The position numbers and the translations under genes were made by a program. From Caulobacter sp. Root655 (lineage in GTDB: Bacteria > Pseudomonadota > Alphaproteobacteria > Caulobacterales > Caulobacteraceae), in assembly GCF_001427665.1 (NCBI RefSeq), contig NZ_LMHC01000001.1:231364-295363 (forward strand): DNA of 64,000 nt, read 5' to 3'. This document shows, in pieces, positions 16,709 through 26,847 of the stretch; position 1 is the first letter of the stretch; every line of letters starts with the position of its first letter. Below the pieces are notes generated by a model. That model searched no databases and was not told where the DNA came from. It saw nothing but the letters and a program-made list of their open reading frames with translations.

Positions 16709-17272
16709 ATGTCCTTGATCAACACCGCCATCAAACCCTTCACGGCCGAAGCCCTCAAGAACGGCAAGTTCATCACCGTCAGCGACGCCGACCTGAAGGG
16801 CAAGTGGTCGGTCGTGTTCTTCTATCCGGCCGACTTCACGTTCGTCTGCCCGACCGAACTGGAAGACCTGGCCGACAACTACGCCGAATTCCAGAAGCTC
16901 GGCGTCGAGATCTATTCGGTGTCGACCGACACCCACTTCGCCCACAAGGCCTGGCACGACACCTCGGAAGCCGTCGGCAAGATCCAGTACACCATGGTCG
17001 GCGACCCGACCGGCACGATCAGCCGCAACTTCGACGTGATGATCGAGGAAGTCGGCCTGGCCGATCGCGGGACCTTCGTGATCGATCCGGACGGCAAGAT
17101 CCAGATCGTCGAGATCACCGCCGGCGGCATCGGCCGCGACGCCCTCGAGCTGCTGCGCAAGGTCAAGGCCGCCCAGTACGTCGCCGCCCACCCCGGCGAA
17201 GTCTGCCCCGCCAAGTGGGAAGAAGGCGAAAAGACCCTGAAGCCGTCGCTGGAACTGGTCGGCAAGATCTAG
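16709..17272 (+). CDS. ahpC: Alkyl hydroperoxide reductase subunit C (2-Cys peroxiredoxin)
   Basis: A 187-residue typical 2-Cys peroxiredoxin, exactly the E. coli length. The peroxidatic Cys is in DFTFVCPTE (about residue 47) and the resolving Cys in EVCPAKW near the C-terminus. It reduces peroxides and is recycled by AhpF encoded next. The ATG at 16709 follows CAGGAGCAC; a GTG-like extension upstream has no family similarity. First gene of ahpCF, divergent from oxyR and likely OxyR-activated. Confidence 0.96.
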   Translation: MSLINTAIKPFTAEALKNGKFITVSDADLKGKWSVVFFYPADFTFVCPTELEDLADNYAEFQKLGVEIYSVSTDTHFAHKAWHDTSEAVGKIQYTMVGDPTGTISRNFDVMIEEVGLADRGTFVIDPDGKIQIVEITAGGIGRDALELLRKVKAAQYVAAHPGEVCPAKWEEGEKTLKPSLELVGKI

Positions 17273-17390
17273 TCCGGCCCGCGTTCTCCCGGTTTCGCCA
17301 GCCCGCGAAACCGGGGGAACGCACCCCCCCTTTGAAATTCGCGCCGCCCTCCTCCCCCGTTCGAGGCGACGCCACGCATTGGAGCACGTC

Positions 17391-18989
17391 ATGTTGGACG
17401 CCGACCTGAAGGATCAGTTGAAGGCCTATCTGGGCCATCTGCGCCAGCCGATCACGCTGGTCGCCGCGCTCGACGACGGTCCCAAGTCCCGCGAAATGCT
17501 CGACCTGCTGGAAGACGTCGTCGCCGCTTCGGACAAGGTCAGCCTGTCGCGCCGCGACGACGCCCGCACGCCGTCCTTCGCCATCGAGCGCGAGACCCCC
17601 AATCAGGCAGGGGGAGACGCCAGCGTCCGTTTCGCCGGCCTGCCCCTGGGCCATGAGTTCACCTCGCTGGTGCTGGCCCTGCTGCATGTCGGCGGCCACC
17701 CGCCGAAGTTCGACGCCGAGGTCCTCGACCAGGTCCGCGCCCTGGAGGGCGAGTTCCGCTTCGAGACCTATTTCTCGCAGACCTGCCAGAACTGCCCCGA
17801 CGTGGTGCAGGCGCTCAACACCATGGCCGCCCTGAACCCCAACATCACCCACGTGGCCATCGACGGCGCCCTGTTCCAACAGGAGGTCGAGCAGCGCCAG
17901 GTCATGGCCGTGCCGACCGTGCTGCTGAACGGCCAGCCGTTCGGCCAGGGCCGGATGAGCCTGGAGCAGATCTTGGCCAAGATCGACACCGGCGCCGCGG
18001 CCCGCGAGGCCGAGAAGATCAAGACCAAGGACGCCTTCGACGTTCTTGTTGTCGGTGGCGGCCCCGCTGGCGCCGCGGCGGCGATCTACGCGGCCCGCAA
18101 GGGCATCCGCGTCGGCGTCGCGGCCGAACGGTTCGGCGGCCAGGTGCTCGACACCATGGGCATCGAGAACTTCATCTCGGTGTCGCACACCGAGGGTCCC
18201 AAGCTGGCCATGGCCCTGGAGCAGCACGTCAAGGACTACGACGTCGACATCATGAACCTGCAGAAGGCGGTCGGCCTGGTCCCCGCCAAGACACCGGGCG
18301 GCCTGATCGAGGTCAAGCTGGAGAACGGCGCCAGCCTGAAGTCGCGGACGGTGGTCCTGGCCACCGGCGCCCGCTGGCGGCACATCAACGTCCCCGGCGA
18401 GGACGAGTACCGCAACAAGGGCGTGGCCTATTGCCCGCACTGCGACGGCCCGCTGTTCAAGGGCAAGCGCGTGGCGGTGATCGGCGGCGGCAACAGCGGC
18501 GTCGAGGCGGCCATCGACCTGGCCGGCATCGTCGCCCACGTGACCCTGATCGAGTTCGACAGCGAGCTGCGGGCCGACGCGGTGCTGCAGCGCAAGCTGG
18601 CCAGCCTGCCCAACGTCCGCATCGTCACCTCGGCCCTCACCACCGAGGTCCATGGCGACGGGACCAAGGTCAATGGCCTGACCTACAAGGACCGCAACCA
18701 CGACCAGGTCCACCGCGTCGACCTGGAAGGCGTGTTCGTGCAGATCGGCCTCGTGCCCAACACCGAGTGGCTGAAGGACAGCGTCGCCCTGACCCAGCGC
18801 GGCGAGATCGAGGTCGACCATCGTGGCGAGACCTCGCTGCCCGGCGTGTTCGCCGCCGGCGACGCGACCACGACGCCCTACAAGCAGATCGTCATCGCCA
18901 TGGGCGAAGGCTCCAAGGCGGCGCTGTCGGCCTTCGACTACCTGATCCGTCTCGAGCCCGCCGTTCCGGAGCAATCGGTCGCCGCTTAG
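17391..18989 (+). CDS. ahpF: Alkyl hydroperoxide reductase subunit F
   Basis: A 532-residue flavoprotein that passes electrons from NADH to AhpC. The N-terminal tandem thioredoxin-like domains carry the CQNC pair (Cys132, Cys135). The C-terminal thioredoxin-reductase-like part begins [20 protein letters not shown], has the second redox pair in [10 protein letters not shown], an NADH site [10 protein letters not shown] and the FAD site [14 protein letters not shown] precedes the ATG at 17391. It follows ahpC by about 118 bases and ends before a strong terminator. Confidence 0.95.
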   Translation: MLDADLKDQLKAYLGHLRQPITLVAALDDGPKSREMLDLLEDVVAASDKVSLSRRDDARTPSFAIERETPNQAGGDASVRFAGLPLGHEFTSLVLALLHVGGHPPKFDAEVLDQVRALEGEFRFETYFSQTCQNCPDVVQALNTMAALNPNITHVAIDGALFQQEVEQRQVMAVPTVLLNGQPFGQGRMSLEQILAKIDTGAAAREAEKIKTKDAFDVLVVGGGPAGAAAAIYAARKGIRVGVAAERFGGQVLDTMGIENFISVSHTEGPKLAMALEQHVKDYDVDIMNLQKAVGLVPAKTPGGLIEVKLENGASLKSRTVVLATGARWRHINVPGEDEYRNKGVAYCPHCDGPLFKGKRVAVIGGGNSGVEAAIDLAGIVAHVTLIEFDSELRADAVLQRKLASLPNVRIVTSALTTEVHGDGTKVNGLTYKDRNHDQVHRVDLEGVFVQIGLVPNTEWLKDSVALTQRGEIEVDHRGETSLPGVFAAGDATTTPYKQIVIAMGEGSKAALSAFDYLIRLEPAVPEQSVAA

Positions 18990-19020
18990 GGTTGAATAAG
19001 CCCTCATCGACGCTGTTTCG

Positions 19021-19070
19021 AAGCCGTCGCGTCCGCCTTTCGGGGTCGGCGCGGCGGCTTTCGTTCGTTT
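19021..19070 (+). terminator. Intrinsic terminator of ahpCF
   Basis: Stem AAGCCGTCGCG (19021-19031) pairs with CGCGGCGGCTT (19050-19060) with a single G-U pair, followed by TTCGTTCGTTT. It lies 32 bases after the ahpF stop. Confidence 0.7.
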
Positions 19071-19234
19071 GGCGATGCGTCAATGCGCCTCTCGCCATAC
19101 GCGCGATCTTGACCTCGACATCAAACTTGGGCGCAGGCTACTCTGTTAACGAATGGGCAAATGATTCTGCGTGGTCGAGGGGCCGAATCGGCGCGATGGG
19201 CGTCGGTTCCGCAGGTCGTTAAGGGGTGGGCAAG

Positions 19235-20623
19235 ATGAGGCTGCTGTCGAAGGGCGATCGCAACACCAAGAGCGGCGTCAAGCCGGTGATGCTGGCCGCC
19301 GAGAATGACCGTCCGGAAGCCTTCGAAGGCGTCGACCGCCTGGTCGAGGCCACCCAGGCGATCGGCGTCCGCTACGAAACCATCCATGGCGGCCTGGACA
19401 GCATCAGCCGCGTGGTCGAGCACCTGCGGGCCATCGAGCCGCTGCTGTCGGAAATCCGCGGCCCGGTCGCCGAGGAGTTCGAAGCCCGCCGCAGCGAGCA
19501 CGCCGAGCTGATCTCGCTGCGCGCCGCCTTCGACCAGGCCGCGCGCCAGCTGGCCGCCGTCCAGGCCGAGGAGCGCGAGCTTTCCGCCAAGCTCGCCGCG
19601 TCCGACGCCGCCCTGACCGAATCCGACGCCCGCCGCCAGGCCCTGGACGTCGCCCTGGAAGACGGGGCCCTGGAAATCGACCGCCTGCGCAACGGCCTGC
19701 AGCAGTCCGACCTCAAGGTCGGCGGCCTGGAAGCCGCCCTGCGCGACGCCACCGCGCGCGGCGAGCACCTGGCCCAGGACGTCGAGACCCTGCGCGTCCA
19801 GACCCAGGACATCGACACCCGCCGCGGCGAGGCCGAGGCCTCGCTGGCCCGCGCCAACCAGCAGGCCTCCTTGCAGATCGAGGAACTGGCCACTCTGAAG
19901 AAGCGGCTCGACCAGGCCGGTTCGGACGTGGCCCGCCTGTCGCGCATCGAGACCGAGCTGGAAGCCCAGGTGGCCGGCGAACGCGCCCGCCTGCTGGCCT
20001 CCGACAACGCCCTGGCCACCTTCCAGGCCGACAGCGCCCGCGTCGTCCGCGGCCTCGAGGCCCAGGTCGAGGCTGGCCGCACCGAGGTGTCGGCCTTGCA
20101 GACCCGCCTGGAGACCGCGACCGGTCGCGCCGACAAGCTGGAAGAGATGAACGGCCAGATCTCGGCCAAGCTCAACGAGTCCAGCGCCCAGCAGCAGGCC
20201 GTCGAGCGCCGGGCCGGCGACCTCAACGTCGCTCTGGAGCGCGCCCTGGAACGGGTCCGCAACCTGGAGGACGAGGTCGAGGACCTGCGCGCCCGCCACG
20301 CCGGCGTCGACACCGCCCGCGCCGCCGCCATCGAACGCGCCGACCAGCTGGCCAAGATGGTCGGGGCCCACGAAAAGGCGCTCAAGCGCGCCGAGGAACG
20401 GGCCGGCCAGCTGCGCACCCGCTTCGAGGCCCTGCAGGCGTCCGAGGACGAGACCCGCCGCGGCCACGACGACAAGGTCGCCGAGATGCAGGCCGACATC
20501 GAACGGATCCGCTCGGAGGCCGCCCTGGCCGAAGGCGCCCTGGAATCGGCCCGCCGCGACCGCTCGCGCCTGCAGATGGCCCTGCTCGGCGCCACCAGCG
20601 ACGACCTGGCGGTGGCGGGCTAG
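19235..20623 (+). CDS. creS: Crescentin, curvature-determining coiled-coil filament protein
   Basis: A 462-residue coiled-coil protein. Blocks that I recognise from Caulobacter crescentin include VDRLVEATQAIGVRYETIHG at about 37-56, followed by GLDSISRVVEHLRAIEPLL, the long heptad rod, RLETATGRADKLEEMNGQIS, and the conserved tail RRDRSRLQMALLGA. Crescentin forms a membrane-associated filament along the inner curve of the cell, with MreB, and makes vibrioid cells. The ATG at 19235 follows AAGGGG with 8-base spacing and gives the short basic head MRLLSKGDRNTKSG that is needed for membrane attachment. Single gene with its own upstream region after the ahpF terminator. Confidence 0.95.
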   Translation: MRLLSKGDRNTKSGVKPVMLAAENDRPEAFEGVDRLVEATQAIGVRYETIHGGLDSISRVVEHLRAIEPLLSEIRGPVAEEFEARRSEHAELISLRAAFDQAARQLAAVQAEERELSAKLAASDAALTESDARRQALDVALEDGALEIDRLRNGLQQSDLKVGGLEAALRDATARGEHLAQDVETLRVQTQDIDTRRGEAEASLARANQQASLQIEELATLKKRLDQAGSDVARLSRIETELEAQVAGERARLLASDNALATFQADSARVVRGLEAQVEAGRTEVSALQTRLETATGRADKLEEMNGQISAKLNESSAQQQAVERRAGDLNVALERALERVRNLEDEVEDLRARHAGVDTARAAAIERADQLAKMVGAHEKALKRAEERAGQLRTRFEALQASEDETRRGHDDKVAEMQADIERIRSEAALAEGALESARRDRSRLQMALLGATSDDLAVAG

Positions 20624-20742
20624 ACGTGGAGCTTCAATAGGCGTCCATCCGCCCTGGACTCTGAAGTTTCGCAACCCCGGCCTCCTCGGCCGGCGTGCGT
20701 TACGGGGCGAGTGTGAGTCCCCGTCCGTTCCACGGCGTTCCG

Positions 20743-21525
20743 CTACCGCGGGATTTCGGTGGTCTTCGTCAGCACCACCTGGCGGTACACCGCGGTGATC
20801 TCGAAATAGCGGCCGAACGCGCCGTGGAACTGATCCACCGCCTGTTTCACGCCCGGGCCACCGATCTCGCTGATGTCGTGCCAGTAGTCGTCTAGCACCA
20901 TCATGCCGCCGACGCTCAACAGGCTGGCGCAGAAGCACAGGTCGATCAGCACGGCCAGGGCCGTGTGGCTGCCGTCGACATAGATCAGGTCGAACTGCTC
21001 GCCGGCCGCCAGCATCCTGGGCAGCTCGTAGGTCGAGAAACCCTTGCGGGCGGTCATCGACCGGAACGAGGTCTTGGCCATGTTGCGGTGAAAGCGCGGC
21101 TCGACGGCGTGGTATTTCTCTTCCGGGTTCAGGGCCTCGTCGAACCAGGGATCGATCACCGTGACGTCGAGGCGGCCCGGCATCAGCCAGTCCATGAACG
21201 CCAGGTTGCGGCCCTCATAGGCCCCGATTTCCATGTAGCGGATATTGCCGTCATCCCGCTTCGCGATGAAATCGCGCAACAAGGGCGTGACGAACGGGAT
21301 GTTGTTGGACGCCCAGCCCGAGGTGAACTCGTAACCGACCGTCTCGCTGTGGGTGTTGAAGGCGTCCACGACCGTGTGGTCGCGCGGGGCCAACATGGTG
21401 CGGGCCAGGTCCGGCGCGAAACGCGGATTGACCTTGGCGAAGGAGCGCAGCTTGTCGCCCAGGCCGCGCGCGTCGTGGGCGTCGGTCAGTTCGGCGTCGA
21501 AATTCGGATTGGACCCGTCGGCCAT
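20743..21525 (-). CDS. Class I SAM-dependent methyltransferase (Methyltransf_24 type)
   Basis: A 260-residue enzyme. The SAM-binding glycine motif reads YMEIGAYEGRNLAFM, followed by VTVIDPWFDE (acidic residue for the ribose) and FDLIYVDGSHTALAVLIDL, with VLDDYWHD after. These features match small-molecule or sugar O-methyltransferases of the CmcI/Methyltransf_24 group. Substrate unknown. It converges with creS and lies upstream of no obvious operon partner; the Hcp-like gene is 58 bases further on the same strand but upstream of it. Confidence 0.83.
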   Translation of the reverse strand: MADGSNPNFDAELTDAHDARGLGDKLRSFAKVNPRFAPDLARTMLAPRDHTVVDAFNTHSETVGYEFTSGWASNNIPFVTPLLRDFIAKRDDGNIRYMEIGAYEGRNLAFMDWLMPGRLDVTVIDPWFDEALNPEEKYHAVEPRFHRNMAKTSFRSMTARKGFSTYELPRMLAAGEQFDLIYVDGSHTALAVLIDLCFCASLLSVGGMMVLDDYWHDISEIGGPGVKQAVDQFHGAFGRYFEITAVYRQVVLTKTTEIPR

Positions 21526-21583
21526 GGCGTCGGTTTCCCGGTTTCAGTCGGGAAAACTCTAGCGCCAAGGCGTTAATGAACGG

Positions 21584-22138
21584 TCAGGTGGTGAAGCTGG
21601 CGATTGGCCTGTTGCGGGCCACGCTCCAGCCGGTGCGCAGTTCACCGGTCGGCCGCCCACCTTTCTCGATCCGATAGTGCCAGAGGATCTCGGTGAAGTT
21701 CAGCGTCAGCTGCTCGGTGGGCGCGCCCTCGTCGGGACGCGACTGGAACTGGACCTCGCTGAGGATCGCGTCGCGCAAGGCGAAGGTCAGCACCAGCCTG
21801 GCGGTCCCGTCCGAACCGTTCAGCATGTGCAGATAGGTGGGGCGGTCGGGGCCGGCGCCCAGCGACCTGGCCTGCAGGCAATACTGATAGAGCCGCACCG
21901 ACAGCGCATCGACGAATCTGGTGAGCGTGAAGTCGCCGACGATCGGGCGCCCGGCGGTGCGCGCCGCGTTGCTGACGTCGATCGTCACCAACTGCTTCAT
22001 GCCCTGGGTGACGGAGATCAGCGGCACGCAAAGGCGAGGATCGAAGGTCGCGTCCTTCTCGGGCATGCCTTCGAGCCCGTCGACCGGGTCGCCGTCGAAC
22101 AGGTCCGGATCGCCCGGTTGCAGCAAAAAGAAATTCAT
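21584..22138 (-). CDS. Orphan Hcp-family (type VI secretion tube) protein
   Basis: A 184-residue protein with the Hcp1 plan: GDFTLTRFVDALSVRLYQYC near residue 68, then LTFALRDAILSEVQFQSR, LTLNFTEILWHYRIEKGGRP and TGWSVARNRPI at the end. Hcp hexamers form the tube ejected by type VI secretion systems. No tss, tssB/C, vgrG or clpV gene is nearby, so this is an orphan or evolved homologue. The N-terminal 50 residues (MNFFLLQPGDPDLFDGDPVD) are an unusual extension. Family call rests on pattern memory. Confidence 0.72.
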   Translation of the reverse strand: MNFFLLQPGDPDLFDGDPVDGLEGMPEKDATFDPRLCVPLISVTQGMKQLVTIDVSNAARTAGRPIVGDFTLTRFVDALSVRLYQYCLQARSLGAGPDRPTYLHMLNGSDGTARLVLTFALRDAILSEVQFQSRPDEGAPTEQLTLNFTEILWHYRIEKGGRPTGELRTGWSVARNRPIASFTT

Positions 22139-22208
22139 CGCGCGTCCTCGGCCTGATCCGGTGGGCGCAGACTAACCTTGACCATGGGGCTTGGCGACTG
22201 ACGTTATG

Positions 22209-22577
22209 TCAGTCCGTCACGACCGCGCCGTCCTCGATGCGCACCGGCCACGGCGTCAGGGCGAGGTTCTCGCAGGGGCCGGCCACCATCGCCCCGTCGT
22301 CGATGCGGAACAGGGCCGCGTGGCCGCCGCACAGGATCAAGTCGTTGTCGCGGGTCAGGAACCGGCCGCTGGGCCCGGCCAGCGGCCAGCCGGCATGCGG
22401 GCAGCTGTCGACATAGCCGACCACGGCCTCGCCCCGCCGCACCACGAAACCGGCGAACACCGCCTGATCCACGCGGAAGCGGAAACCGCGCGCGCCGGGC
22501 GAGGCGATCTCGTCCAGCGGGCAGAGCACGGTCCCCGGCATGGGGCGGGCAGGGTTGTCGGGATCGGTGCGGGACAT
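22209..22577 (-). CDS. Rieske 2Fe-2S ferredoxin-like protein
   Basis: A 122-residue single Rieske domain. The cluster ligands are visible as CPHAGWPL and, 19 residues later, CGGHAALF, the C-x-H-x(n)-C-x-x-H pattern. Such small proteins pass electrons to oxygenases or act in nitrite-reductase-like complexes. No partner oxygenase is adjacent. The start ATG 22577 is the only good candidate. Confidence 0.88.
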   Translation of the reverse strand: MSRTDPDNPARPMPGTVLCPLDEIASPGARGFRFRVDQAVFAGFVVRRGEAVVGYVDSCPHAGWPLAGPSGRFLTRDNDLILCGGHAALFRIDDGAMVAGPCENLALTPWPVRIEDGAVVTD

Positions 22578-22599
22578 GGTTGCTCAGTGATCCCCAAAG

Positions 22600-22643
22600 G
22601 TTGTCATCCCGGGTCTGCGCTTCGCTCCGCCCTGGATGACAAC
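22600..22643. repeat. Short hairpin repeat with GTTGTCATCC ends
   Basis: GTTGTCATCC (22600-22609) pairs with GGATGACAAC (22634-22643). The same ends flank a longer element at 57639-57738. It sits in the 80-base gap between two same-strand genes. Confidence 0.7.
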
Positions 22644-22659
22644 GATGAGGAGAAGATCG

Positions 22660-22941
22660 TTACAGCGAGCCGATCGCCAGCCGCCAGAAATGCACCTCGA
22701 CGCTCTCGAACACGCCGGCGGCGGTGAAGGGGTCGTTGTCGGCCTGGGCCTGGGCGGCGGCCTTGTCGTCGGCTTCGACCACGATGATCGAGCCGATCGG
22801 CGCGCCCGCGTCGTCCAGCAGGGCGCCAGCCAGCTTCAGGTTCGGACTGTTGTTCAGATAGTCCAGGTGGGTCGGGCGGGTGGCCAGGCGGGTCTCGAGC
22901 GCGCCGGGCTTGTCCTTGCAGATGATGGCGTAGAGGGGCAT
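22660..22941 (-). CDS. YciI-family protein
   Basis: A 93-residue YCII-related protein starting MPLYAIICKDKPGALETRLA, then THLDYL, VVEADDKAAAQAQADNDPF and FESVEVHFWRLAIG. The conserved His in RPTHLDYL and the Asp in ADNDPF correspond to the putative active site. Function of the family is not established. GGAAGGAAA precedes the ATG at 22941. It follows gpsA by 55 bases on the same strand and forms part of the tsaD-gpsA-yciI arrangement seen in alphaproteobacteria. Confidence 0.9.
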   Translation of the reverse strand: MPLYAIICKDKPGALETRLATRPTHLDYLNNSPNLKLAGALLDDAGAPIGSIIVVEADDKAAAQAQADNDPFTAAGVFESVEVHFWRLAIGSL

Positions 22942-22996
22942 TGCGATTTCCTTCCGAGAACGGGTCGGGGACAGGCGCATGCGCCTGTCCCCAGTT

Positions 22997-23992
22997 TCAG
23001 GCTTCGGTCTTCAGCGGTCGCGACAGCAGGCCCAGTATGGCGCTGTCGACATCGACCTCGCCGGCCAGGACGGCGGCGACGGCTTCGCAGATCGGGGTTT
23101 CGACGTTCAGCGAGCGGGCCAGGGCGCGCACGGCCGGAGCCGAGGCCACGCCCTCGGCGACCGAGACCTTGCCGGCCAGGGCCTGTTCCAGGGTCTGGCC
23201 GCCGCCCAGGGCCAGGCCGACGCTCATGTTGCGCGACTGCGGGCTGGAGCAGGTGAGCACCAGGTCGCCCAGGCCGCACAGGCCGGCGACGGTCTCGGCC
23301 TTGCCGCCTAGCGCCACGGCCAGGCGGGTCAATTCGGCGAAACCTCGGGTGATCAGGGCGGCGTGGGCGCTGCGGCCCAGGCCCTTGCCCTCGACGATGC
23401 CGCAGGCGATGGCCAGGACGTTCTTGACCGCCCCGCCGGCCTCGGCCCCGATCACGTCGGGAGCCAGGTAGGGGCGGAAGGCCGGGATGGCGATGGCCTC
23501 GCCAATCGCCTTGCCAAGGGCCTCGTCCTCGCAGGCCAGGGTGACGGCGGTGGGCAGGCCGCGGGCCACCTCGCCGGCGAAGCTGGGCCCCGACAGCACG
23601 GCGATCGGCGTGTCGGGCAACATCTCGGCGGCGACTTCGCTCATCAGCTTCAGCGAACCTTGCTCGACGCCCTTGGAGCACAGCACCACGGGCACGCCAG
23701 CCTTCAGGTGCGGCTTCAGCGCCGCGAGGGCCGAACGCAGGTGCTGGGCCGGCGGCACGGCCAGGATCAGGTCGCAGGCGGCCAGGGAGGCCATGTCGGC
23801 CGAGGCGGAGATCGCCGCCTCCAGCTTCACCCCGGCCAGGAACATCGTGTTCTCGCGCGACGCGGCGATCGAGGCCACGACCTCGGGCTCGCGGGCCTGC
23901 AGGGTCACCCGCAGCCCGGCCCGGGCGCAGACCTGGGCCAGCGCCGTGCCCCAGGCCCCCGCGCCGATGACGCCCGCGTGCTTGAACGTCAT
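22997..23992 (-). CDS. gpsA: Glycerol-3-phosphate dehydrogenase [NAD(P)+]
   Basis: A 331-residue enzyme that reduces dihydroxyacetone phosphate to sn-glycerol-3-phosphate for phospholipid synthesis. The N-terminal Rossmann motif is [31 protein letters not shown] and the catalytic Lys in [12 protein letters not shown] follow; [12 protein letters not shown] is characteristic. Its ATG overlaps the tsaD stop by four bases (ATGA), indicating translational coupling. Confidence 0.96.
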   Translation of the reverse strand: MTFKHAGVIGAGAWGTALAQVCARAGLRVTLQAREPEVVASIAASRENTMFLAGVKLEAAISASADMASLAACDLILAVPPAQHLRSALAALKPHLKAGVPVVLCSKGVEQGSLKLMSEVAAEMLPDTPIAVLSGPSFAGEVARGLPTAVTLACEDEALGKAIGEAIAIPAFRPYLAPDVIGAEAGGAVKNVLAIACGIVEGKGLGRSAHAALITRGFAELTRLAVALGGKAETVAGLCGLGDLVLTCSSPQSRNMSVGLALGGGQTLEQALAGKVSVAEGVASAPAVRALARSLNVETPICEAVAAVLAGEVDVDSAILGLLSRPLKTEA

Positions 23993-25107
23993 GCCTTGGC
24001 TCCCTTGCGGCCGAAACTGTTGCTCGGATTGGATAAGGCGGCGGCCTCGTCGAGGGGCCAGCGCGGACGCGCCACGGCGTCCAGGTCGTCGGAGACGCCC
24101 GCCGCCAGTCGCTCGGCCCCGGCCAGGGCGATCATCGCGGCGTTGTCGGTGCAATAGGCCAGGGGCGGGGCGTCGAAGGAAAAGCCGTTGTCGTCGCAGT
24201 TCCGGCGCAGCGCCGCCTTGACCGCGCCATTGGCCGCGACGCCGCCGGCCACCACGAAACGCAGAGCTTGGCCCGGATGGCCGGCGGCGTAGAGCTTCAT
24301 CGCCCGGTCGGTGCGCTCGGACAGCTGGCGGGCGATGGCGAACTGCACGGCGGCGGCCAGGTCTGCGCGCTCGGTTTGGCTGGTGACCTTCTCGGCCAGC
24401 CGCGCGGCGGCCGTCTTCAGGCCCGAGAACGAGAAGTCGCAATCCTTGCGGCCCAGCAGGGCGCGGGGCAGGTCGAATTTCGTCGGATCTCCGGACGCCG
24501 CCAGCGTCTCCAGGGCCGGGCCGCCGGGATACGGCAGGCCCAGGCTCTTGGCGATCTTGTCGAAGGCCTCGCCGGCCGCGTCGTCGATGGTGGTGCCCAG
24601 ACGGGTGCAGGCCCCGACCCCGGCCACCTCCAGCAACTGGCAGTGCCCGCCGGAGACCAGCAGCAGCAGGAAAGGATAGGGAATGTCCGCTCCCAGCCGG
24701 GCCGAAACCGCGTGACCCTCCAGGTGGTTGACCGCCACCAACGGCAGGTCGCGGGCCAGGGCCACGGCCTTGCCGAACGCCAACCCGACCATCACCCCGC
24801 CCACCAGGCCGGGCCCGGCGGTGGCGGCGACGCCGTCCAAGGCCTCGAAATCGATCCCCGCCGCCCGCATCGCCTCGGCGACCACGTCGTCGATCGCCTC
24901 GACATGGGCGCGGGCGGCGATCTCCGGCACCACCCCGCCGAACGGGGCGTGCTGCTCGAACTGGGTGCCGACGATCGACGACAGCACCTCGACCCGACCG
25001 TCCTCGTCCCGGCGCACGACGGACGCGGCGGTCTCGTCGCAGCTGGTTTCCAGCCCGAGGATGGTGAGGCTCGGTTTCGTCGAGCCCGAGTTCGTAAGGG
25101 TTGTCAT
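23989..25107 (-). CDS. tsaD: tRNA N6-adenosine threonylcarbamoyltransferase TsaD
   Basis: A 372-residue Kae1/Gcp-family enzyme that adds threonylcarbamoyl to A37 of ANN-decoding tRNAs with TsaB and TsaE. Signature elements are [30 protein letters not shown], the metal-binding [25 protein letters not shown] and [11 protein letters not shown], with Asp in [12 protein letters not shown]. First gene of tsaD-gpsA-yciI; divergent from hemC by 71 bases. The far C-terminal [14 protein letters not shown] tail is variable. Confidence 0.96.
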   Translation of the reverse strand: MTTLTNSGSTKPSLTILGLETSCDETAASVVRRDEDGRVEVLSSIVGTQFEQHAPFGGVVPEIAARAHVEAIDDVVAEAMRAAGIDFEALDGVAATAGPGLVGGVMVGLAFGKAVALARDLPLVAVNHLEGHAVSARLGADIPYPFLLLLVSGGHCQLLEVAGVGACTRLGTTIDDAAGEAFDKIAKSLGLPYPGGPALETLAASGDPTKFDLPRALLGRKDCDFSFSGLKTAAARLAEKVTSQTERADLAAAVQFAIARQLSERTDRAMKLYAAGHPGQALRFVVAGGVAANGAVKAALRRNCDDNGFSFDAPPLAYCTDNAAMIALAGAERLAAGVSDDLDAVARPRWPLDEAAALSNPSNSFGRKGAKA

Positions 25108-25178
25108 TGTGTTGCGGGGTTCCCGCCGCTCCTGTAGCAGCGAAGGCTTCGTATCGCTCTGCAGGTAACGCCCCCACC

Positions 25179-26135
25179 GTGTCCCGGCAACCCATCCGCA
25201 TCGGCGCGCGCGGCTCCAAGCTGTCGCTGGCCCAGTCCGGCCTGATGCAGGCCCGTATCGCCGCCGCGCTCGGCGCGAGTCCTGGCGACGACATCGACGC
25301 CTTCGCCCAGCTGATCCCGATCGTCACCAGCGGCGATCGCATCCAGGATCGCCGGCTGATGGAGATTGGCGGCAAGGGCCTGTTCACCAAGGAGATCGAG
25401 GAGGCCCTGCTCGACGGCCGTATCGATTGCGCGATCCACTCGCTGAAGGACATGCCGGCGCAGCTGCCGCCGGGCCTGGTCCTGGCCGCCGTGCCCGAGC
25501 GCGAGGACCCGCGCGACGCCTTCATCAGCCACGTCTGCGAGCGGCTGGAAGACCTGCCCAAGGGCGCGCGCCTGGGCACCGCTTCGCTGCGCCGCCAGGC
25601 CCAGGCCCTGCACGTCCGCCCCGACCTGGAGGTCGTCATGCTGCGAGGCAATGTCGACACTCGCCTGGCCAAGCTGGAGCGGGGCGAGGCCGACGCTATC
25701 CTGCTGGCCCAGTCCGGCCTCAATCGCCTGGGCGTGGGCCACCTGACGCGCAGCTGGCTGGACCCCATCGCCGCCCCGCCGGCCCCGGGCCAGGGCGCGC
25801 TGGTCATCGAGACCCGCAGCGAGGACGTCGACCTGCCCTGGCTGCAAGCCGTGCGCTGCCAGGCCACGACCCTCGCCGTGGCCGCCGAGCGCGGCGCGCT
25901 CTACGCCTTGGAAGGTTCGTGCCGCACGGCGGTCGGGGCCTATGCCCGGTTGGACGGCCTTGAGCTGACGATGATCGTCGAGGCCCTGACCCCGGACGGG
26001 GCCCAGCGCTTCCGCCGCGAGGGCGCGGTGACGCTCTCCGGCCTCGACGCCACCGACCAGGCCCGGGCCCTGGGCCTCGACCTCGGCGGCCAGGTCCGGA
26101 TCGAGGGCGGTCCGGCCCTGATCCTCACCGAGTAG
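25179..26135 (+). CDS. hemC: Hydroxymethylbilane synthase (porphobilinogen deaminase)
   Basis: A 318-residue enzyme that links four porphobilinogens to hydroxymethylbilane. It starts at GTG with [20 protein letters not shown]; the key blocks are [34 protein letters not shown] and the dipyrromethane-cofactor Cys248 in [11 protein letters not shown]. An upstream ATG at 25101 would overlap the tsaD start and has no family similarity. First gene of the haem cluster, five bases before hemD. Confidence 0.95.
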   Translation: MSRQPIRIGARGSKLSLAQSGLMQARIAAALGASPGDDIDAFAQLIPIVTSGDRIQDRRLMEIGGKGLFTKEIEEALLDGRIDCAIHSLKDMPAQLPPGLVLAAVPEREDPRDAFISHVCERLEDLPKGARLGTASLRRQAQALHVRPDLEVVMLRGNVDTRLAKLERGEADAILLAQSGLNRLGVGHLTRSWLDPIAAPPAPGQGALVIETRSEDVDLPWLQAVRCQATTLAVAAERGALYALEGSCRTAVGAYARLDGLELTMIVEALTPDGAQRFRREGAVTLSGLDATDQARALGLDLGGQVRIEGGPALILTE

Positions 26136-26139
26136 GCCG

Positions 26140-26847
26140 ATGACCGAGGGCGCGCGGCGGATCTGGGTCACCCGGGCCTTGCCGGGCGCGGAGGCCACCG
26201 CCGCTCGCCTCCAAGCCCTGGGCCTGACGCCGCTGATCGATCCGCTGCTGGCGGTGCGCGACCTCGGGGCCGGGATCGACCTAACGGGCGTGGCGGCCCT
26301 GGCCTTCACCAGCGTCAACGGCGTCGCCGCCTTCGTCCGGGCCTGCCCGGACCGCGCCCGGCGGGTGTTCGCGGTCGGCGACCGCACCGCCGCCGCCGCC
26401 AGCGCCGCCGGCTTCGTCCAGGTCGCTTCGGCCGACGGCGACGTCGAGGCCCTCGCCGCGCTGATCGTCGGCCAGGCCGCGAGCCTGGAGGGCGCGATCC
26501 TCCACCCCAGCGCCCTGGAGCCGGCCGGCGACCTGCTGTCGCCCCTGATCGCGGCGGGGCTGAGCGTCCGCCGCACGGCGCTGTACGAGTCCGTGGCCCG
26601 CGATCCGGCGCCCTCGACCCTGGCCGCCCTGGGCGACCTGGAGGCGGTGCTGCTGCACTCGCCGCGCGCCGCGCGGAAATTGTCCGAGGTGCTCGCAAGT
26701 CATCCCGCGCCGGGCCTGAGGGTCCTGTGCCTGTCGGCCGCCGTGGCCGCGCCGCTCGAGGCGCTTGGGCGAGCCGGGATCCTCGGTCCTGTGGCGTTCG
26801 CGCCGCGTCTGGACGAAACCGCGCTGCTCGGCCTGCTCCTCCCCTAA
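26140..26847 (+). CDS. hemD: Uroporphyrinogen-III synthase
   Basis: A 235-residue protein in the expected position after hemC. HemD sequences are poorly conserved, but VTRALPGAEATAARLQALGL, LAFTSVNGVAAFVRA, VFAVGDRTAAAASAAGF and VLLHSPRAARKLSEVL follow the two-lobed family plan. It cyclises hydroxymethylbilane with inversion of ring D. Its TAA stop is the first part of a dispersed repeat element. Confidence 0.9.
   Translation: MTEGARRIWVTRALPGAEATAARLQALGLTPLIDPLLAVRDLGAGIDLTGVAALAFTSVNGVAAFVRACPDRARRVFAVGDRTAAAASAAGFVQVASADGDVEALAALIVGQAASLEGAILHPSALEPAGDLLSPLIAAGLSVRRTALYESVARDPAPSTLAALGDLEAVLLHSPRAARKLSEVLASHPAPGLRVLCLSAAVAAPLEALGRAGILGPVAFAPRLDETALLGLLLP

Noticed and set aside
22997..25867. 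956-codon minus-strand frame across gpsA, tsaD and hemC
   Set aside because: Only its last third is the real gpsA; the rest is out-of-frame translation of tsaD and antisense of hemC.
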